Positions 1 to 6,168 of a DNA stretch of 9,242 nt are shown in pieces (position 1 is the first letter of the stretch; the number at the start of each line of letters is the position of its first letter). The translations under genes were made by a program, and so were the position numbers. This DNA comes from Bdellovibrionales bacterium. GTDB taxonomy: Bacteria > Bdellovibrionota > Bdellovibrionia > Bdellovibrionales > JAMPXM01. Location: contig SXRI01000409.1 of assembly GCA_005793615.1 (NCBI GenBank), positions 1 to 9,242 of the forward strand. The letters run 5' to 3'. The notes beneath the pieces were generated by a model, which saw nothing but the letters and a program-made list of their open reading frames with translations, did no database searches and was not told the DNA's origin.

Positions 1-2
1 AA

Positions 3-92
3 TGGCGGAGCCTGTGAGATTCGAACTCACGACACCCTTGCGAGTGTGACAGCGTTCCAGGCTGTTGGATTAAACCACTCTCCCAAAGCTCC
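3..92 (-). tRNA. tRNA-Ser (anticodon GGA), CCA encoded
   Basis: Read on the minus strand, this folds as a complete class II tRNA. The 7-bp acceptor stem is GGAGCTT with AGGCTCC (one G·T pair), followed by discriminator G and an encoded CCA at 5-3. The D arm holds AGTGGTTTAA between GGA and TCC. The anticodon stem is ACAGC/GCTGT around loop CTGGAAC, giving anticodon GGA at 58-56. The long variable arm is ACACTC-GCAA-GGGTGT, and the T arm is GTGAG-TTCGAAT-CTCAC. The long variable arm and discriminator G are typical of serine tRNAs, and GGA reads UCC and UCU. No key element is missing. It lies downstream of, and on the same strand as, the nitroreductase gene but probably has its own promoter. 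Confidence 0.96.
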
Positions 93-107
93 GCATCTGA
101 AGAACGT

Positions 108-135
108 ATTTGAAGTCCCGCCAAGCTATCATCAA
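108..135 (-). promoter_or_regulatory. candidate sigma70-type promoter for tRNA-Ser
   Basis: On the minus strand a TTGATG hexamer (135-130; 4 of 6 to TTGACA) is followed after 16 nt by TCAAAT (113-108; 4 of 6 to TATAAT). Transcription would start near 101, about 8 nt before the mature tRNA 5' end, a usual distance. The match is modest and the call rests mainly on position. Confidence 0.3.
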
Positions 136-211
136 GATCTTTACTGGCGCAAACGCAAAAAGGTAAAATGCCCAACAAAACAGCAGCCGTGTCGCGCTCT
201 GCAAGCTGAAT

Positions 212-961
212 TTAAACCTTATGGATAAACATTTCCCTTGGGCCGCGAACCCGCGGACCGTATGTCCCCTTGGGCGAAGCTCTTCCGGCGCCGATGATCA
301 TGGTGATCGAGGCTTGTCTCGGAAGTCGCAAAAGTTTACGCACCCGCAGGTGATCAAAACCTTCCATCGGGCACGAATCAAAGCCCGCAGCACGCAGAGC
401 GAGCATGAGATTTTCGCACGCCAGTGCCGTGGTCTTATTGGCGACAAGGCGGTTACCGGTTTCACCAAAGGGGCCACGATAGAAGACTCGAAACAAACCC
501 ACTGTCGAGGCCAGTGCCCCCTTGAAGGTCGCGAGCACGCCAAAAGGATCACTGGCGTAAGTTGCCGGAATCAGTTTTTCGTAATAGGCGAGTACGCGCG
601 GATCGGGCTTCGGTGATTTTTTAATTGTCTCAATATTCAATTGTTGTCCGCGGCGCCACAAGTCTGGTCGGGCGACGACGACGATGAGCTCCGCCGCAGT
701 GGTGGCGGCGTTTTGGCTGAAGCAGTACTCAGCAACCAGTTTCTTCTTCACGGGATCTTGGATCCAATAGAAATCCCAGGGCTGAAGATTCGACGAGTTA
801 GGCGCCAGCAGTGCTAAATCAAGACAACGCTCCATAACTTCGCTCGGAATTTTCTCGTCAGTAAATACACGCACCGAGCGTCGTGATTCCACGAGCTTCT
901 CAAACTCCGCGAATGAAGCTGGTAAAGTATTTGGCAATGAATCAGCCCCTGTTGTTGTCAC
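212..961 (-). CDS. nitroreductase family flavoprotein
   Basis: A 249-residue protein of the nitroreductase (FMN-dependent oxidoreductase) fold, expected to be cytoplasmic, reducing nitro-aromatics, quinones or a similar acceptor with NAD(P)H; the physiological substrate cannot be read from sequence. Family marks are the N-terminal ESRRSVRVF (25-33), whose arginines normally contact FMN phosphate; APNSSNLQPWDFYWI (53-67), the conserved flavin/dimer segment; ALACENLMLALRAAGFDSCPMEGFD (about 179-203); and a C-terminal KGTYGPRVR (231-239). The protein is longer than the usual 180-220 residues because of an insertion at about 100-170 containing a hydrophobic stretch. The start is GTG at 961-959, supported by GGAG at 971-968 with a 6-nt spacer. 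It follows the HD-domain gene by 26 bp and is probably cotranscribed with it. The family is clear; specificity is unknown. Confidence 0.9.
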   Translation of the reverse strand: MTTTGADSLPNTLPASFAEFEKLVESRRSVRVFTDEKIPSEVMERCLDLALLAPNSSNLQPWDFYWIQDPVKKKLVAEYCFSQNAATTAAELIVVVARPDLWRRGQQLNIETIKKSPKPDPRVLAYYEKLIPATYASDPFGVLATFKGALASTVGLFRVFYRGPFGETGNRLVANKTTALACENLMLALRAAGFDSCPMEGFDHLRVRKLLRLPRQASITMIIGAGRASPKGTYGPRVRGPREMFIHKV

Positions 962-987
962 CGTTATCTCCGACGTTGCATGAGCGT

Positions 988-1623
988 TTAGTCGCCGAGA
1001 CTGATTTCGCGCTCGAGTTGCTGCAGAAAATCGCGCATAAACCCGACGCGCGCATTGGCCTCGGCCCGCGCTGATTCAGTGTTCATGAGCTCCGGAAGTT
1101 TAAAAAGCTTGGTCGAAAAATGATCAATGGTAAACGAATGATCATCAAGGTCACGCCCGCGCGCAAATGGGTCGACGCTACTGTAGTAGCCTGCGCCGAG
1201 ACGAACGCCGCAGCTCACGGTGCGCATCACGCCAATTGCTCCCAGAGCATCAAGGCGATCGGCATCCTGAAGAATCGCCGACTCAATCGAACTCGGCTTT
1301 TTCCCTAGCGAAAAACTATGCTCGATCACCACCTGCGAGACATGGTCGATCTCGGTTGCGCTGAAACCAACTTGGCGCAATAGCTCCTGACCTTTTTCAG
1401 CGGCCATTTGGCTGGCGCGCTTTCGCTCCGGATGATTTTTCGGCAAGTTGACAATGTCATGAAGAATGGCGCCCGCCAGGGCGATTTCGCCATTTGCCCT
1501 CTCTGCCGTAGCTAAGCGGGAGCAGGTTTGCATCACGCGTTGAATATGGGCGAGATCATGACCAGGGTCGTCACTGGTATAGAAGCCTTGGGCGAGTTCA
1601 AAAAGTTGTTCAATTCTTGTCAT
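988..1623 (-). CDS. HD-domain phosphohydrolase-like protein (YedJ-type)
   Basis: A 211-residue predicted cytoplasmic metal-dependent phosphohydrolase. The HD signature is intact: H26 in HDLAHIQRV (22-30), the H55-D56 pair in AILHDIVNLP, H102 in VIEHSFS, and D122 in LQDADRLDALGAIG (118-131). The combination of an early His, HD, a further His and QDADRLDA-GAIG matches the small uncharacterised YedJ-like HD proteins; nucleotide or phosphoester hydrolysis is inferred and the substrate is unknown. The frame stays open upstream to 1746, but the start chosen is ATG at 1623: GAGG with a 6-nt spacer precedes it, and the family N-terminus (H.LAHI about 20 residues in) fits. The extra 41 upstream residues have no family similarity that I recognise. 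The nitroreductase gene follows after 26 bp, suggesting a bicistronic unit. Confidence 0.88.
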   Translation of the reverse strand: MTRIEQLFELAQGFYTSDDPGHDLAHIQRVMQTCSRLATAERANGEIALAGAILHDIVNLPKNHPERKRASQMAAEKGQELLRQVGFSATEIDHVSQVVIEHSFSLGKKPSSIESAILQDADRLDALGAIGVMRTVSCGVRLGAGYYSSVDPFARGRDLDDHSFTIDHFSTKLFKLPELMNTESARAEANARVGFMRDFLQQLEREISLGD

Positions 1624-1654
1624 GGCTATCCTCACGGTCGAATCACAGGCGCAG

Positions 1655-1683
1655 AGCATATTTTTTCTTGAGGGGTTTAACAA
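1655..1683 (-). promoter_or_regulatory. candidate promoter for the HD/nitroreductase unit
   Basis: On the minus strand TTGTTA (1683-1678; 4 of 6) and TATGCT (1660-1655; 4 of 6) are separated by exactly 17 nt. The start would fall near 1648, giving a leader of about 25 nt before the ATG at 1623. The dyad at 1664-1687 covers its -35 box and spacer. The spacing is good and the hexamers are moderate. Confidence 0.35.
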
Positions 1684-1687
1684 GAAA
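1664..1687. repeat. inverted repeat TTTCTTG-N10-CAAGAAA (operator candidate)
   Basis: A perfect 7-bp inverted repeat has arms at 1664-1670 and 1681-1687, with centres 17 bp apart. It overlaps the -35 hexamer and spacer of the candidate HD-gene promoter, where a dimeric repressor could act. As a hairpin it is AT-rich with a 10-nt loop, so a protein-binding site is more plausible than a terminator. Confidence 0.35.
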
Positions 1688-1732
1688 GCAGGCTTAATGA
1701 ATGCGGCGAATCTTTGCTTTAATTGCAAACTG

Positions 1733-1760
1733 TTGCATAGCGTCAAGCACTTACTCTAAT
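1733..1760 (+). promoter_or_regulatory. weak promoter candidate for the secreted-protein gene
   Basis: TTGCAT (1733-1738) and a good -10 element TCTAAT (1755-1760; 5 of 6) are 16 nt apart. The implied start near 1767 falls on the ribosome binding site itself, leaving only about 11 nt of leader, so either the leader is very short or another promoter is used. Only the -10 is convincing. Confidence 0.22.
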
Positions 1761-1777
1761 TTCCGGGAGCTATGGCA

Positions 1778-2461
1778 ATGTTTCTTTTCTTTCTCGTAGG
1801 CGGTCTTCTGACTCAGGCGTCATCGGCTTTGGCGCAGGATATGTCGATGGCAATGGGTCCTGGTGTGCACTATCAAGGAGTGATTAATGCGCGCGCCAGC
1901 AATAATCACGGTGCGCGGTTTAACAAAAACTTTCGGGTCACGGTGGATTATCGTTTCGACTTTCCGCTCAGGGCTAAGGCCACCAGCGCCCCGGCTACTT
2001 TCTGCGATGTTGATAACGTCGGCAGCTCCGGCTTTTGTAAGGAGTATTGCGTGACCAAAGCGACCTTTGAGCTGGGTAGCGCTGCGATCCGGGTTGTTAA
2101 CCTTGAGAACGGGCAAGTGTACGATGGCTCGAAACCAGTCAAGGCCGTTGTCAGCCGTTCGGTAGCGAAGGGCGCGCGCAAAGATTGTAGTGTTCCTGAC
2201 TCACTGGATGGGGAAAAGGTCTTCAGCAGTGAAGTCGGCGTCCTTTTTTTCATGGGTGGTCAATCAGCGCTGTATTTGGCGATCGACCCAATGACACCCC
2301 AAATTCGCGAGCAGGATCATGTTTATCGCTCGAGTCTGATTGGGTATGGTGGCGACTCCTACGAAATTCTATCCGCGACGCCAAACTCTTCGACTATTCT
2401 TTTTTGGCAATATAGTGAAACGGTGTCCTTAGGGACATCGGGCTACGTACCACTCAAATAG
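1778..2461 (+). CDS. secreted protein of unknown function
   Basis: I do not recognise this 227-residue protein. It begins with a hydrophobic segment ending SSALAQD, a plausible signal peptide cleaved after residue 19 (ALA), so the mature protein would be periplasmic or outer-membrane-associated. Oddly, the N-terminus has no Lys or Arg before the hydrophobic core. ATG at 1772 is in frame, but GGGAG (1765-1769) lies only 2 nt from it and 8 nt from ATG at 1778, so 1778 is preferred. A stop codon at 1757-1759 excludes longer forms. The mature part is beta-rich in appearance and has four cysteines (C76, C87, C91, C137) that could form two disulfides. No catalytic motif is visible. It converges on ftsH with a 4-bp gap and appears monocistronic. 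Confidence 0.75.
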   Translation: MFLFFLVGGLLTQASSALAQDMSMAMGPGVHYQGVINARASNNHGARFNKNFRVTVDYRFDFPLRAKATSAPATFCDVDNVGSSGFCKEYCVTKATFELGSAAIRVVNLENGQVYDGSKPVKAVVSRSVAKGARKDCSVPDSLDGEKVFSSEVGVLFFMGGQSALYLAIDPMTPQIREQDHVYRSSLIGYGGDSYEILSATPNSSTILFWQYSETVSLGTSGYVPLK

Positions 2462-2483
2462 CCTTTTAGTTGTGGTGGTTTTT
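2450..2483 (+). terminator. candidate rho-independent terminator spanning both stop codons
   Basis: An imperfect hairpin pairs 2450-2461 with 2466-2478. It includes CCAC with (G)GTGG, CAA with TTG, and TAG with TTA, around a CCTT loop, with one T·T and one A·G mismatch and one bulge. TTTTT follows directly at 2479-2483. It would end the plus-strand transcript of the secreted-protein gene. The stem is formed by the 3' ends of two converging genes, so it also encodes both their stops. The minus-strand copy lacks a T tract and would not terminate ftsH. Confidence 0.4.
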
Positions 2484-4415
2484 CCAGAGACCTGAAATCT
2501 CGTCTTCGGTGAGCGTTTCTTTACTTAAGAGCCTGTCATGGGCTTCACGGATAAAGGCACGGTTGCGTTCAAGACATTGGCTGGCAACCTGGAACGCTTG
2601 TCCGAGAAGCTCTTTGGTTTCAACATCGATTTCACCAGCGGTTTTCTCACTCAGACCTGAACGTGGTGATTCGAACGGACTTTGCAGAAACGCGCTTGAA
2701 CGCCGTTCAAGTGCCGCCAAGCCAAGTTTTTCACTCATACCAAATTGCGTGATCATGGCGCGCACGAGGTCCGTGGCTTTGGCAAGGTCATCAGCGGCAC
2801 CGGTGGAGACCTTGCCGAGAAATATCTTTTCTGCTGCGCGACCGCCAAGAAGCACTGCGGCCTTGTTCATGAGCTCATCTTCATCCAAAAGGTAACGATC
2901 TTCAGTCGGACGCTGAAGCGTGTAACCGAGAGCGCCCATGCCGCGCGGAATGATGCTGATCTTATGCACCTTATCGAGGCAATTGAGATCCATAGCGACT
3001 GTCGCATGGCCGAGTTCATGAAAGGCGACGCGAGTCTTTTCCTGGGGATTCATTACTTTGCCCTTTTTCTCAAGACCCGCAATGATGCGTTCGATGGCCT
3101 GTGAGAAATCGGCCTCGGTCACGGCCTCGGCATTGCGGCGCGTGGCCACGAGTGCTGCCTCGTTGACGAGATTTGCAAGATCAGCGCCCGAGAATCCCGA
3201 AGTCAGCGAGGCCACGTTGTGCAGATTCACCTGCGGGGCGAGTTTGATCTTCTTAACGTGGACATTGAGGATCTGCTGACGTCCCATTTGATCGGGGTTG
3301 TTCAACATGACCTGGCGATCAAAACGCCCGGCACGTAAAAGCGCAGGGTCAAGGATCTCAGGACGATTGGTGGCGGCGAGCATGATGACGCCCTCTGAGG
3401 GGTCAAAGCCGTCCATCTCCGCCAAGAGTTGATTCAGGGTTTGTTCTTTTTCATCGTTGGCGCCGCCACCGGCAAACCCAAGGGCGCGCGATTTCCCGAG
3501 AGCATCAATCTCATCGATAAACAAAATACAAGGAGCTTGGCTGCGGGCTTGTTCAAACAGATCGCGAACGCGAGCGGCACCAAGACCCACGAACATCTCG
3601 ACAAACTCCGAGCCGTTGATCGAGAAAAACGGCACTTGCGCTTCTCCTGCGACGGCGCGAGCGAGCAAAGTTTTACCTGTTCCCGGCGGGCCGACCAGCA
3701 AGACGCCCTTAGGGGCACGGCCACCGAGGCGGGCATAACGTTTCGGGTCTTTAAGGAAGCTCACGACTTCGAGAAGCTCTTCTTTGGCCTCATCGATTCC
3801 GGCGACATCGGCGAAAACGGTTTTGACGTCCTTTTCGATAAAGACTTTGGCGCGTGATTTGGTCATCGACAACAAACCGCCCGCTCCCTTGAGCATTCGC
3901 CCTGAGGCCATAGTCCATATCCAATAAAGTAGCAGCCCCGGAAGAATCCACGCCAAAAGAAAGTCAATCATCGGGTTACGAACTTCGCCACGAACATGAA
4001 CGCCTTTCGCGGTTAGCTTAGCGACAAGCGTGTCATCTTTTACGGCATGAGTGGTAAACCGGCGGGCCTTTGATTTTGTGGCCGTTTCTGGCGATGGTGC
4101 GGACGCGTTCTCGGCCTGTGGCGTTGCCACTTTATCGGTCGGAACGTCGAGAGGTTTGAGGTCGCCATTGATCGTGGTTTCGCCGATTACCGCACTCACC
4201 ACCTCGCCATTCTCAAGGAGCTTCAAAAATTCACTATAAGTGATGTTCTCGACGCCTTTTGAAAGGAACAAAGTGTTAATCAGCATGCCGACAAGTAGAG
4301 CGGCAATAATCGCACCCAAAAATTTCTTTGGGTCACGGTCAGTATCGTTGTTTTTGTTCTTCGCACCGTTAGCGTTGCGAGGCGCTGGGAATTGCGTGTC
4401 TTCGAGATTTTTCAT
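2466..4415 (-). CDS. ftsH: ATP-dependent zinc metalloprotease FtsH
   Basis: A 649-residue membrane AAA+ protease that degrades membrane and short-lived cytosolic proteins as a hexamer anchored in the inner membrane. In order: a charged N-terminus; TM1 about 32-51; a periplasmic segment about 52-149; TM2 about 150-169; AAA module with Walker A GPPGTGKT (243-250), pore loop MFVGLGA (274-280), Walker B ILFIDEID (297-304) and arginine fingers R361 and R364 in LLRAGRFDR; then the peptidase domain with HELGH (466-470) and the third zinc ligand D543 in GAADDLAKAT. Length is normal. The periplasmic segment contains a Pro/Ala/Thr/Lys-rich stretch at about 91-118. Two family positions differ from the usual HEAGH and RPGRFDR, without loss of catalytic residues. 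ATG at 4415 is the only start available in the open frame; no Shine-Dalgarno sequence precedes it. It is transcribed away from the TolC operon. Confidence 0.97.
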   Translation of the reverse strand: MKNLEDTQFPAPRNANGAKNKNNDTDRDPKKFLGAIIAALLVGMLINTLFLSKGVENITYSEFLKLLENGEVVSAVIGETTINGDLKPLDVPTDKVATPQAENASAPSPETATKSKARRFTTHAVKDDTLVAKLTAKGVHVRGEVRNPMIDFLLAWILPGLLLYWIWTMASGRMLKGAGGLLSMTKSRAKVFIEKDVKTVFADVAGIDEAKEELLEVVSFLKDPKRYARLGGRAPKGVLLVGPPGTGKTLLARAVAGEAQVPFFSINGSEFVEMFVGLGAARVRDLFEQARSQAPCILFIDEIDALGKSRALGFAGGGANDEKEQTLNQLLAEMDGFDPSEGVIMLAATNRPEILDPALLRAGRFDRQVMLNNPDQMGRQQILNVHVKKIKLAPQVNLHNVASLTSGFSGADLANLVNEAALVATRRNAEAVTEADFSQAIERIIAGLEKKGKVMNPQEKTRVAFHELGHATVAMDLNCLDKVHKISIIPRGMGALGYTLQRPTEDRYLLDEDELMNKAAVLLGGRAAEKIFLGKVSTGAADDLAKATDLVRAMITQFGMSEKLGLAALERRSSAFLQSPFESPRSGLSEKTAGEIDVETKELLGQAFQVASQCLERNRAFIREAHDRLLSKETLTEDEISGLWKNHHN

Positions 4416-4427
4416 AGGAAGATTTAA

Positions 4428-4454
4428 ATTATAGGTTAAACCTAGGTATGTCTA
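4428..4454 (-). promoter_or_regulatory. ftsH promoter with consensus -10 and very short leader
   Basis: On the minus strand the -10 element is a perfect TATAAT (4433-4428). TAGACA (4454-4449; 5 of 6 to TTGACA) lies 15 nt upstream, shorter than the ideal 17. Transcription should start near 4421, only about 6 nt before the ftsH ATG, with no room for a normal ribosome binding site. Confidence 0.55.
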
Positions 4455-4460
4455 GGGAAC

Positions 4461-4482
4461 ACCTCAGGGAGCATTCTGAGGT
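4461..4482. repeat. inverted repeat ACCTCAG-N8-CTGAGGT
   Basis: A perfect 7-bp dyad has arms at 4461-4467 and 4476-4482. It lies just upstream of the ftsH -35 region, a position suited to an activator or repressor site for ftsH. A hairpin with an 8-nt loop is possible, but there is no T tract on either side. Confidence 0.35.
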
Positions 4483-4509
4483 TCGGCAGCACTGATTAGG
4501 TGGCCAAGT

Positions 4510-4537
4510 GCGCCAATTCAAGCGCGCCAACTTAAGC
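4510..4537. repeat. 14-bp tandem direct repeat
   Basis: GCGCCAATTCAAGC (4510-4523) is followed immediately by GCGCCAACTTAAGC (4524-4537): two head-to-tail copies with 12 of 14 positions identical. A related GGCCAAG lies at 4502-4508. Iterated sites of this length can be regulator half-sites; the role is unknown. Confidence 0.5.
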
Positions 4538-4625
4538 GTGGTAGATAGACTCCGACTCTTGTTCTGTTCGTTCTGTTAGGAATTGCGGCTCTTCGGCGAG
4601 AGCATTTTCGACGGTTCCTTTTTTC

Positions 4626-4644
4626 GTATTAAGTTCACTAATAC
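4626..4644. repeat. inverted repeat GTATTA-N7-TAATAC (operator candidate)
   Basis: A perfect 6-bp dyad with a 7-nt centre gives a 19-bp AT-rich symmetric site in the middle of the ftsH/TolC divergent region. Its size and composition resemble binding sites of dimeric transcription factors; which regulator, if any, is unknown. Confidence 0.35.
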
Positions 4645-4670
4645 CTCACCAAGCGTGCATGCAATAGTTA

Positions 4671-4693
4671 CTTACTTTCTCGAGGGAAGTGAG
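4671..4693 (+). repeat. 9-bp hairpin upstream of the TolC operon
   Basis: CTTACTTTC (4671-4679) pairs with GGAAGTGAG (4685-4693) across a TCGAG loop, with two G·U pairs in the plus-strand RNA. No T tract follows it, so it is not a simple terminator. If transcription starts above it, it would sit in the 5' leader of the TolC operon; otherwise it may be a protein-binding dyad. Confidence 0.3.
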
Positions 4694-4757
4694 GCCTAAA
4701 GCCATTGTATCTTCAGACCAATTACGGTATGCGTTGGGCGCATCTGTAGGCCTGTGT

Positions 4758-4786
4758 TTGAGCTTGTCGCGGTGTGACCGTACGAT
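4758..4786 (+). promoter_or_regulatory. weak promoter candidate for the TolC operon
   Basis: TTGAGC (4758-4763; 4 of 6) and TACGAT (4781-4786; 4 of 6) are exactly 17 nt apart. The start would be near 4793, only about 5 nt before the ATG, so the transcript would be nearly leaderless. The real promoter may lie further upstream. Confidence 0.22.
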
Positions 4787-4797
4787 GAGAGAGTACA

Positions 4798-6168
4798 ATG
4801 AATCTAAATCGATTTCACAATAGCAAAAGAATCTTCAAAGTGCTCTCTTGCGCTCAATTGGCTCTCTTGGTCAGTCTGCTGGGTGGCGCTGAGGCTACTG
4901 CGGCCGCTGTCGATCGCGGATTAGGTTTGCGTGAGGCAGTGAATGAGGCGCTCGCAAAGAACCCCAAAGTCTCAAGTGTCAAAGAGCGCGTCAACCAGGC
5001 AGAAACACAGATTCCGGTAGTTCGTTCGACAATGTTGCCGACGGTATCGCTGCTGGGTTCGGCACAAGAACATAAGGATTCGGTTGATTCACCGATGGTT
5101 CGCTTCGGCGGCAATATCTATAACAGTTATCAAACAGATCTTCGTCTCACACAGTCGCTTTTCGTCTACGGAAGTATCGCGGCGCTCGAATCAGCTCATA
5201 AAGAACGCGAATTGCGTAAACTTGATCGCGAAATTACGGAGCGTGTACTCACCAATGACGTGATCTTGGCGTTCTTTGACGTTGTTTTGCAGATGCGTAA
5301 CGTTGAGACCCTCAAACGTGAAGAGGGTATAGTTAAAGAATCCCTCAGCGTCGCTGAAAAGCGCAGTCGTACCGGACGGGGCCAGGTTCTCGATGTGCTT
5401 CAGGTAAAAACGCAGCTGGCGCTTTTGAAAACTCAGATTTCCGAAGCTGAGAATGACGTCAAGATTGCCGCCGCTAAACTAGCCAATCTGCTCGGTGATC
5501 CCCGTGCCAAGGAGATCAAGGTAAAGAACGTGCTCGAAGTTCCTGAACTTAGCTATTTCGACAAAGATGTTAAACTCAAGGAGTTTAGACTTCTCGAGCT
5601 GGAAAGAAACCGTACTGCAATCGCGCAGATCGAGAATATGAAGGCGACCTCACTTGGTTCACACATGCCGTCACTTGCCGCCACAGCTGATTACTATTAC
5701 AACAGCACCAAGCAGGCGGATTTGTTTGCCGATACCGCGTCGTCATGGGCAGTTGGGTTAACACTGACCATACCGATTTTCTCGGGTTTTTCGTCGTACT
5801 ATCAGCAGCAGGGTTACAACTCTCAACGTCTGCAGCTTGAGTATGAACGCAGCAGTATCGAGAACAGTGCAAGCCTGCAACAGGTGACAGCAAGAAAGAA
5901 CCTCGAAACCGCTTCGCAGGGTATTGTTCAAGGTAAAGAGACGCTGAAAATTGCAACGCAGGCTTCGGATGAAGCGCGCCGTATGTTTCGCCTCTCGGTC
6001 ATTGATCTCATGCAGTTTTTAGAAGTTCAAACCTCCTACGTCCAGGCGGAGTCGGCACTGAACAATAGTAAATACAATTATCTGGCGGCGTTGGTTGCCT
6101 ATTTCGGGGCTTCGGGTCAGGAACTGGACCGTTTGGTGGATGTCTTGGAAGAGGGAGCTGGAAAATGA
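4798..6168 (+). CDS. TolC-family outer-membrane channel protein
   Basis: A 456-residue outer-membrane efflux (OEP/TolC) protein, expected to form a trimeric beta-barrel with a long periplasmic alpha-helical tunnel. A signal peptide spans about 1-37 (cut near ATAAA). The internal duplication of the family is visible. The first half has GLREAVNEALAKNP (41-54), LPTVSLLGSA (80-89), then the strand YNSYQTDLRLTQSLFVYGS (108-126). The second half has MPSLAATADYYYNS (290-303), SWAVGLTLTIPIFSG (316-330), then VIDLMQFLEVQTSYVQAE (401-418) and LNNSKYNYLAALVAYFGASG. Long helical segments lie between. Only a weak GAGAG precedes the ATG. The stop overlaps the next start as ATGA. No membrane-fusion or inner-membrane pump gene is present nearby, so the substrate and partners cannot be inferred; they may be encoded elsewhere. 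Confidence 0.94.
   Translation: MNLNRFHNSKRIFKVLSCAQLALLVSLLGGAEATAAAVDRGLGLREAVNEALAKNPKVSSVKERVNQAETQIPVVRSTMLPTVSLLGSAQEHKDSVDSPMVRFGGNIYNSYQTDLRLTQSLFVYGSIAALESAHKERELRKLDREITERVLTNDVILAFFDVVLQMRNVETLKREEGIVKESLSVAEKRSRTGRGQVLDVLQVKTQLALLKTQISEAENDVKIAAAKLANLLGDPRAKEIKVKNVLEVPELSYFDKDVKLKEFRLLELERNRTAIAQIENMKATSLGSHMPSLAATADYYYNSTKQADLFADTASSWAVGLTLTIPIFSGFSSYYQQQGYNSQRLQLEYERSSIENSASLQQVTARKNLETASQGIVQGKETLKIATQASDEARRMFRLSVIDLMQFLEVQTSYVQAESALNNSKYNYLAALVAYFGASGQELDRLVDVLEEGAGK

Larger units (their letters stand above)
4416..4797. other. 382-bp divergent intergenic region, no convincing gene
   Basis: No credible coding frame occurs between ftsH (minus) and the TolC gene (plus); the best frames are under 20 codons. 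The stretch is rich in small symmetrical elements. Those not listed separately are a short hairpin GCTCT-TCGGCG-AGAGC at 4588-4603 and a repeated TTCTGTT at 4562-4577. The two flanking genes' promoters must lie here, and the remaining 250 bp or so could hold operators or a structured leader of the TolC transcript. Confidence 0.7.

Noticed and set aside
93..211. Terminator after the nitroreductase gene
   Set aside because: There are T-rich runs on the minus strand, but the only stem before them (GCAG with CTGC) is 4 bp, too weak to call.
221..616. 131-codon plus-strand frame opposite the nitroreductase gene
   Set aside because: The minus-strand nitroreductase is clearly supported; this frame has no recognisable protein features.
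1624..1746. In-frame upstream extension of the HD-domain gene (41 residues)
   Set aside because: The ATG at 1623 has a well-placed GAGG and gives the normal family N-terminus; the extension overlaps the promoter region and resembles no family part.
2424..2437. TGTCC-TTAG-GGACA hairpin as an ftsH terminator
   Set aside because: The stem is only 5 bp, no T tract follows on the minus strand, and it lies inside the secreted-protein coding region.
2470..2895. Long open frames opposite ftsH
   Set aside because: They are antisense to strongly conserved FtsH codons and encode basic, Ser/Arg-rich sequences with no family features.
4448..4495. 15-codon plus-strand frame beginning at ATG 4448
   Set aside because: No ribosome binding site; it overlaps the ftsH promoter and a dyad, and its length is expected by chance.
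4646..4705. 19-residue minus-strand frame in the ftsH/TolC spacer
   Set aside because: Short, no Shine-Dalgarno sequence, and no supporting similarity.
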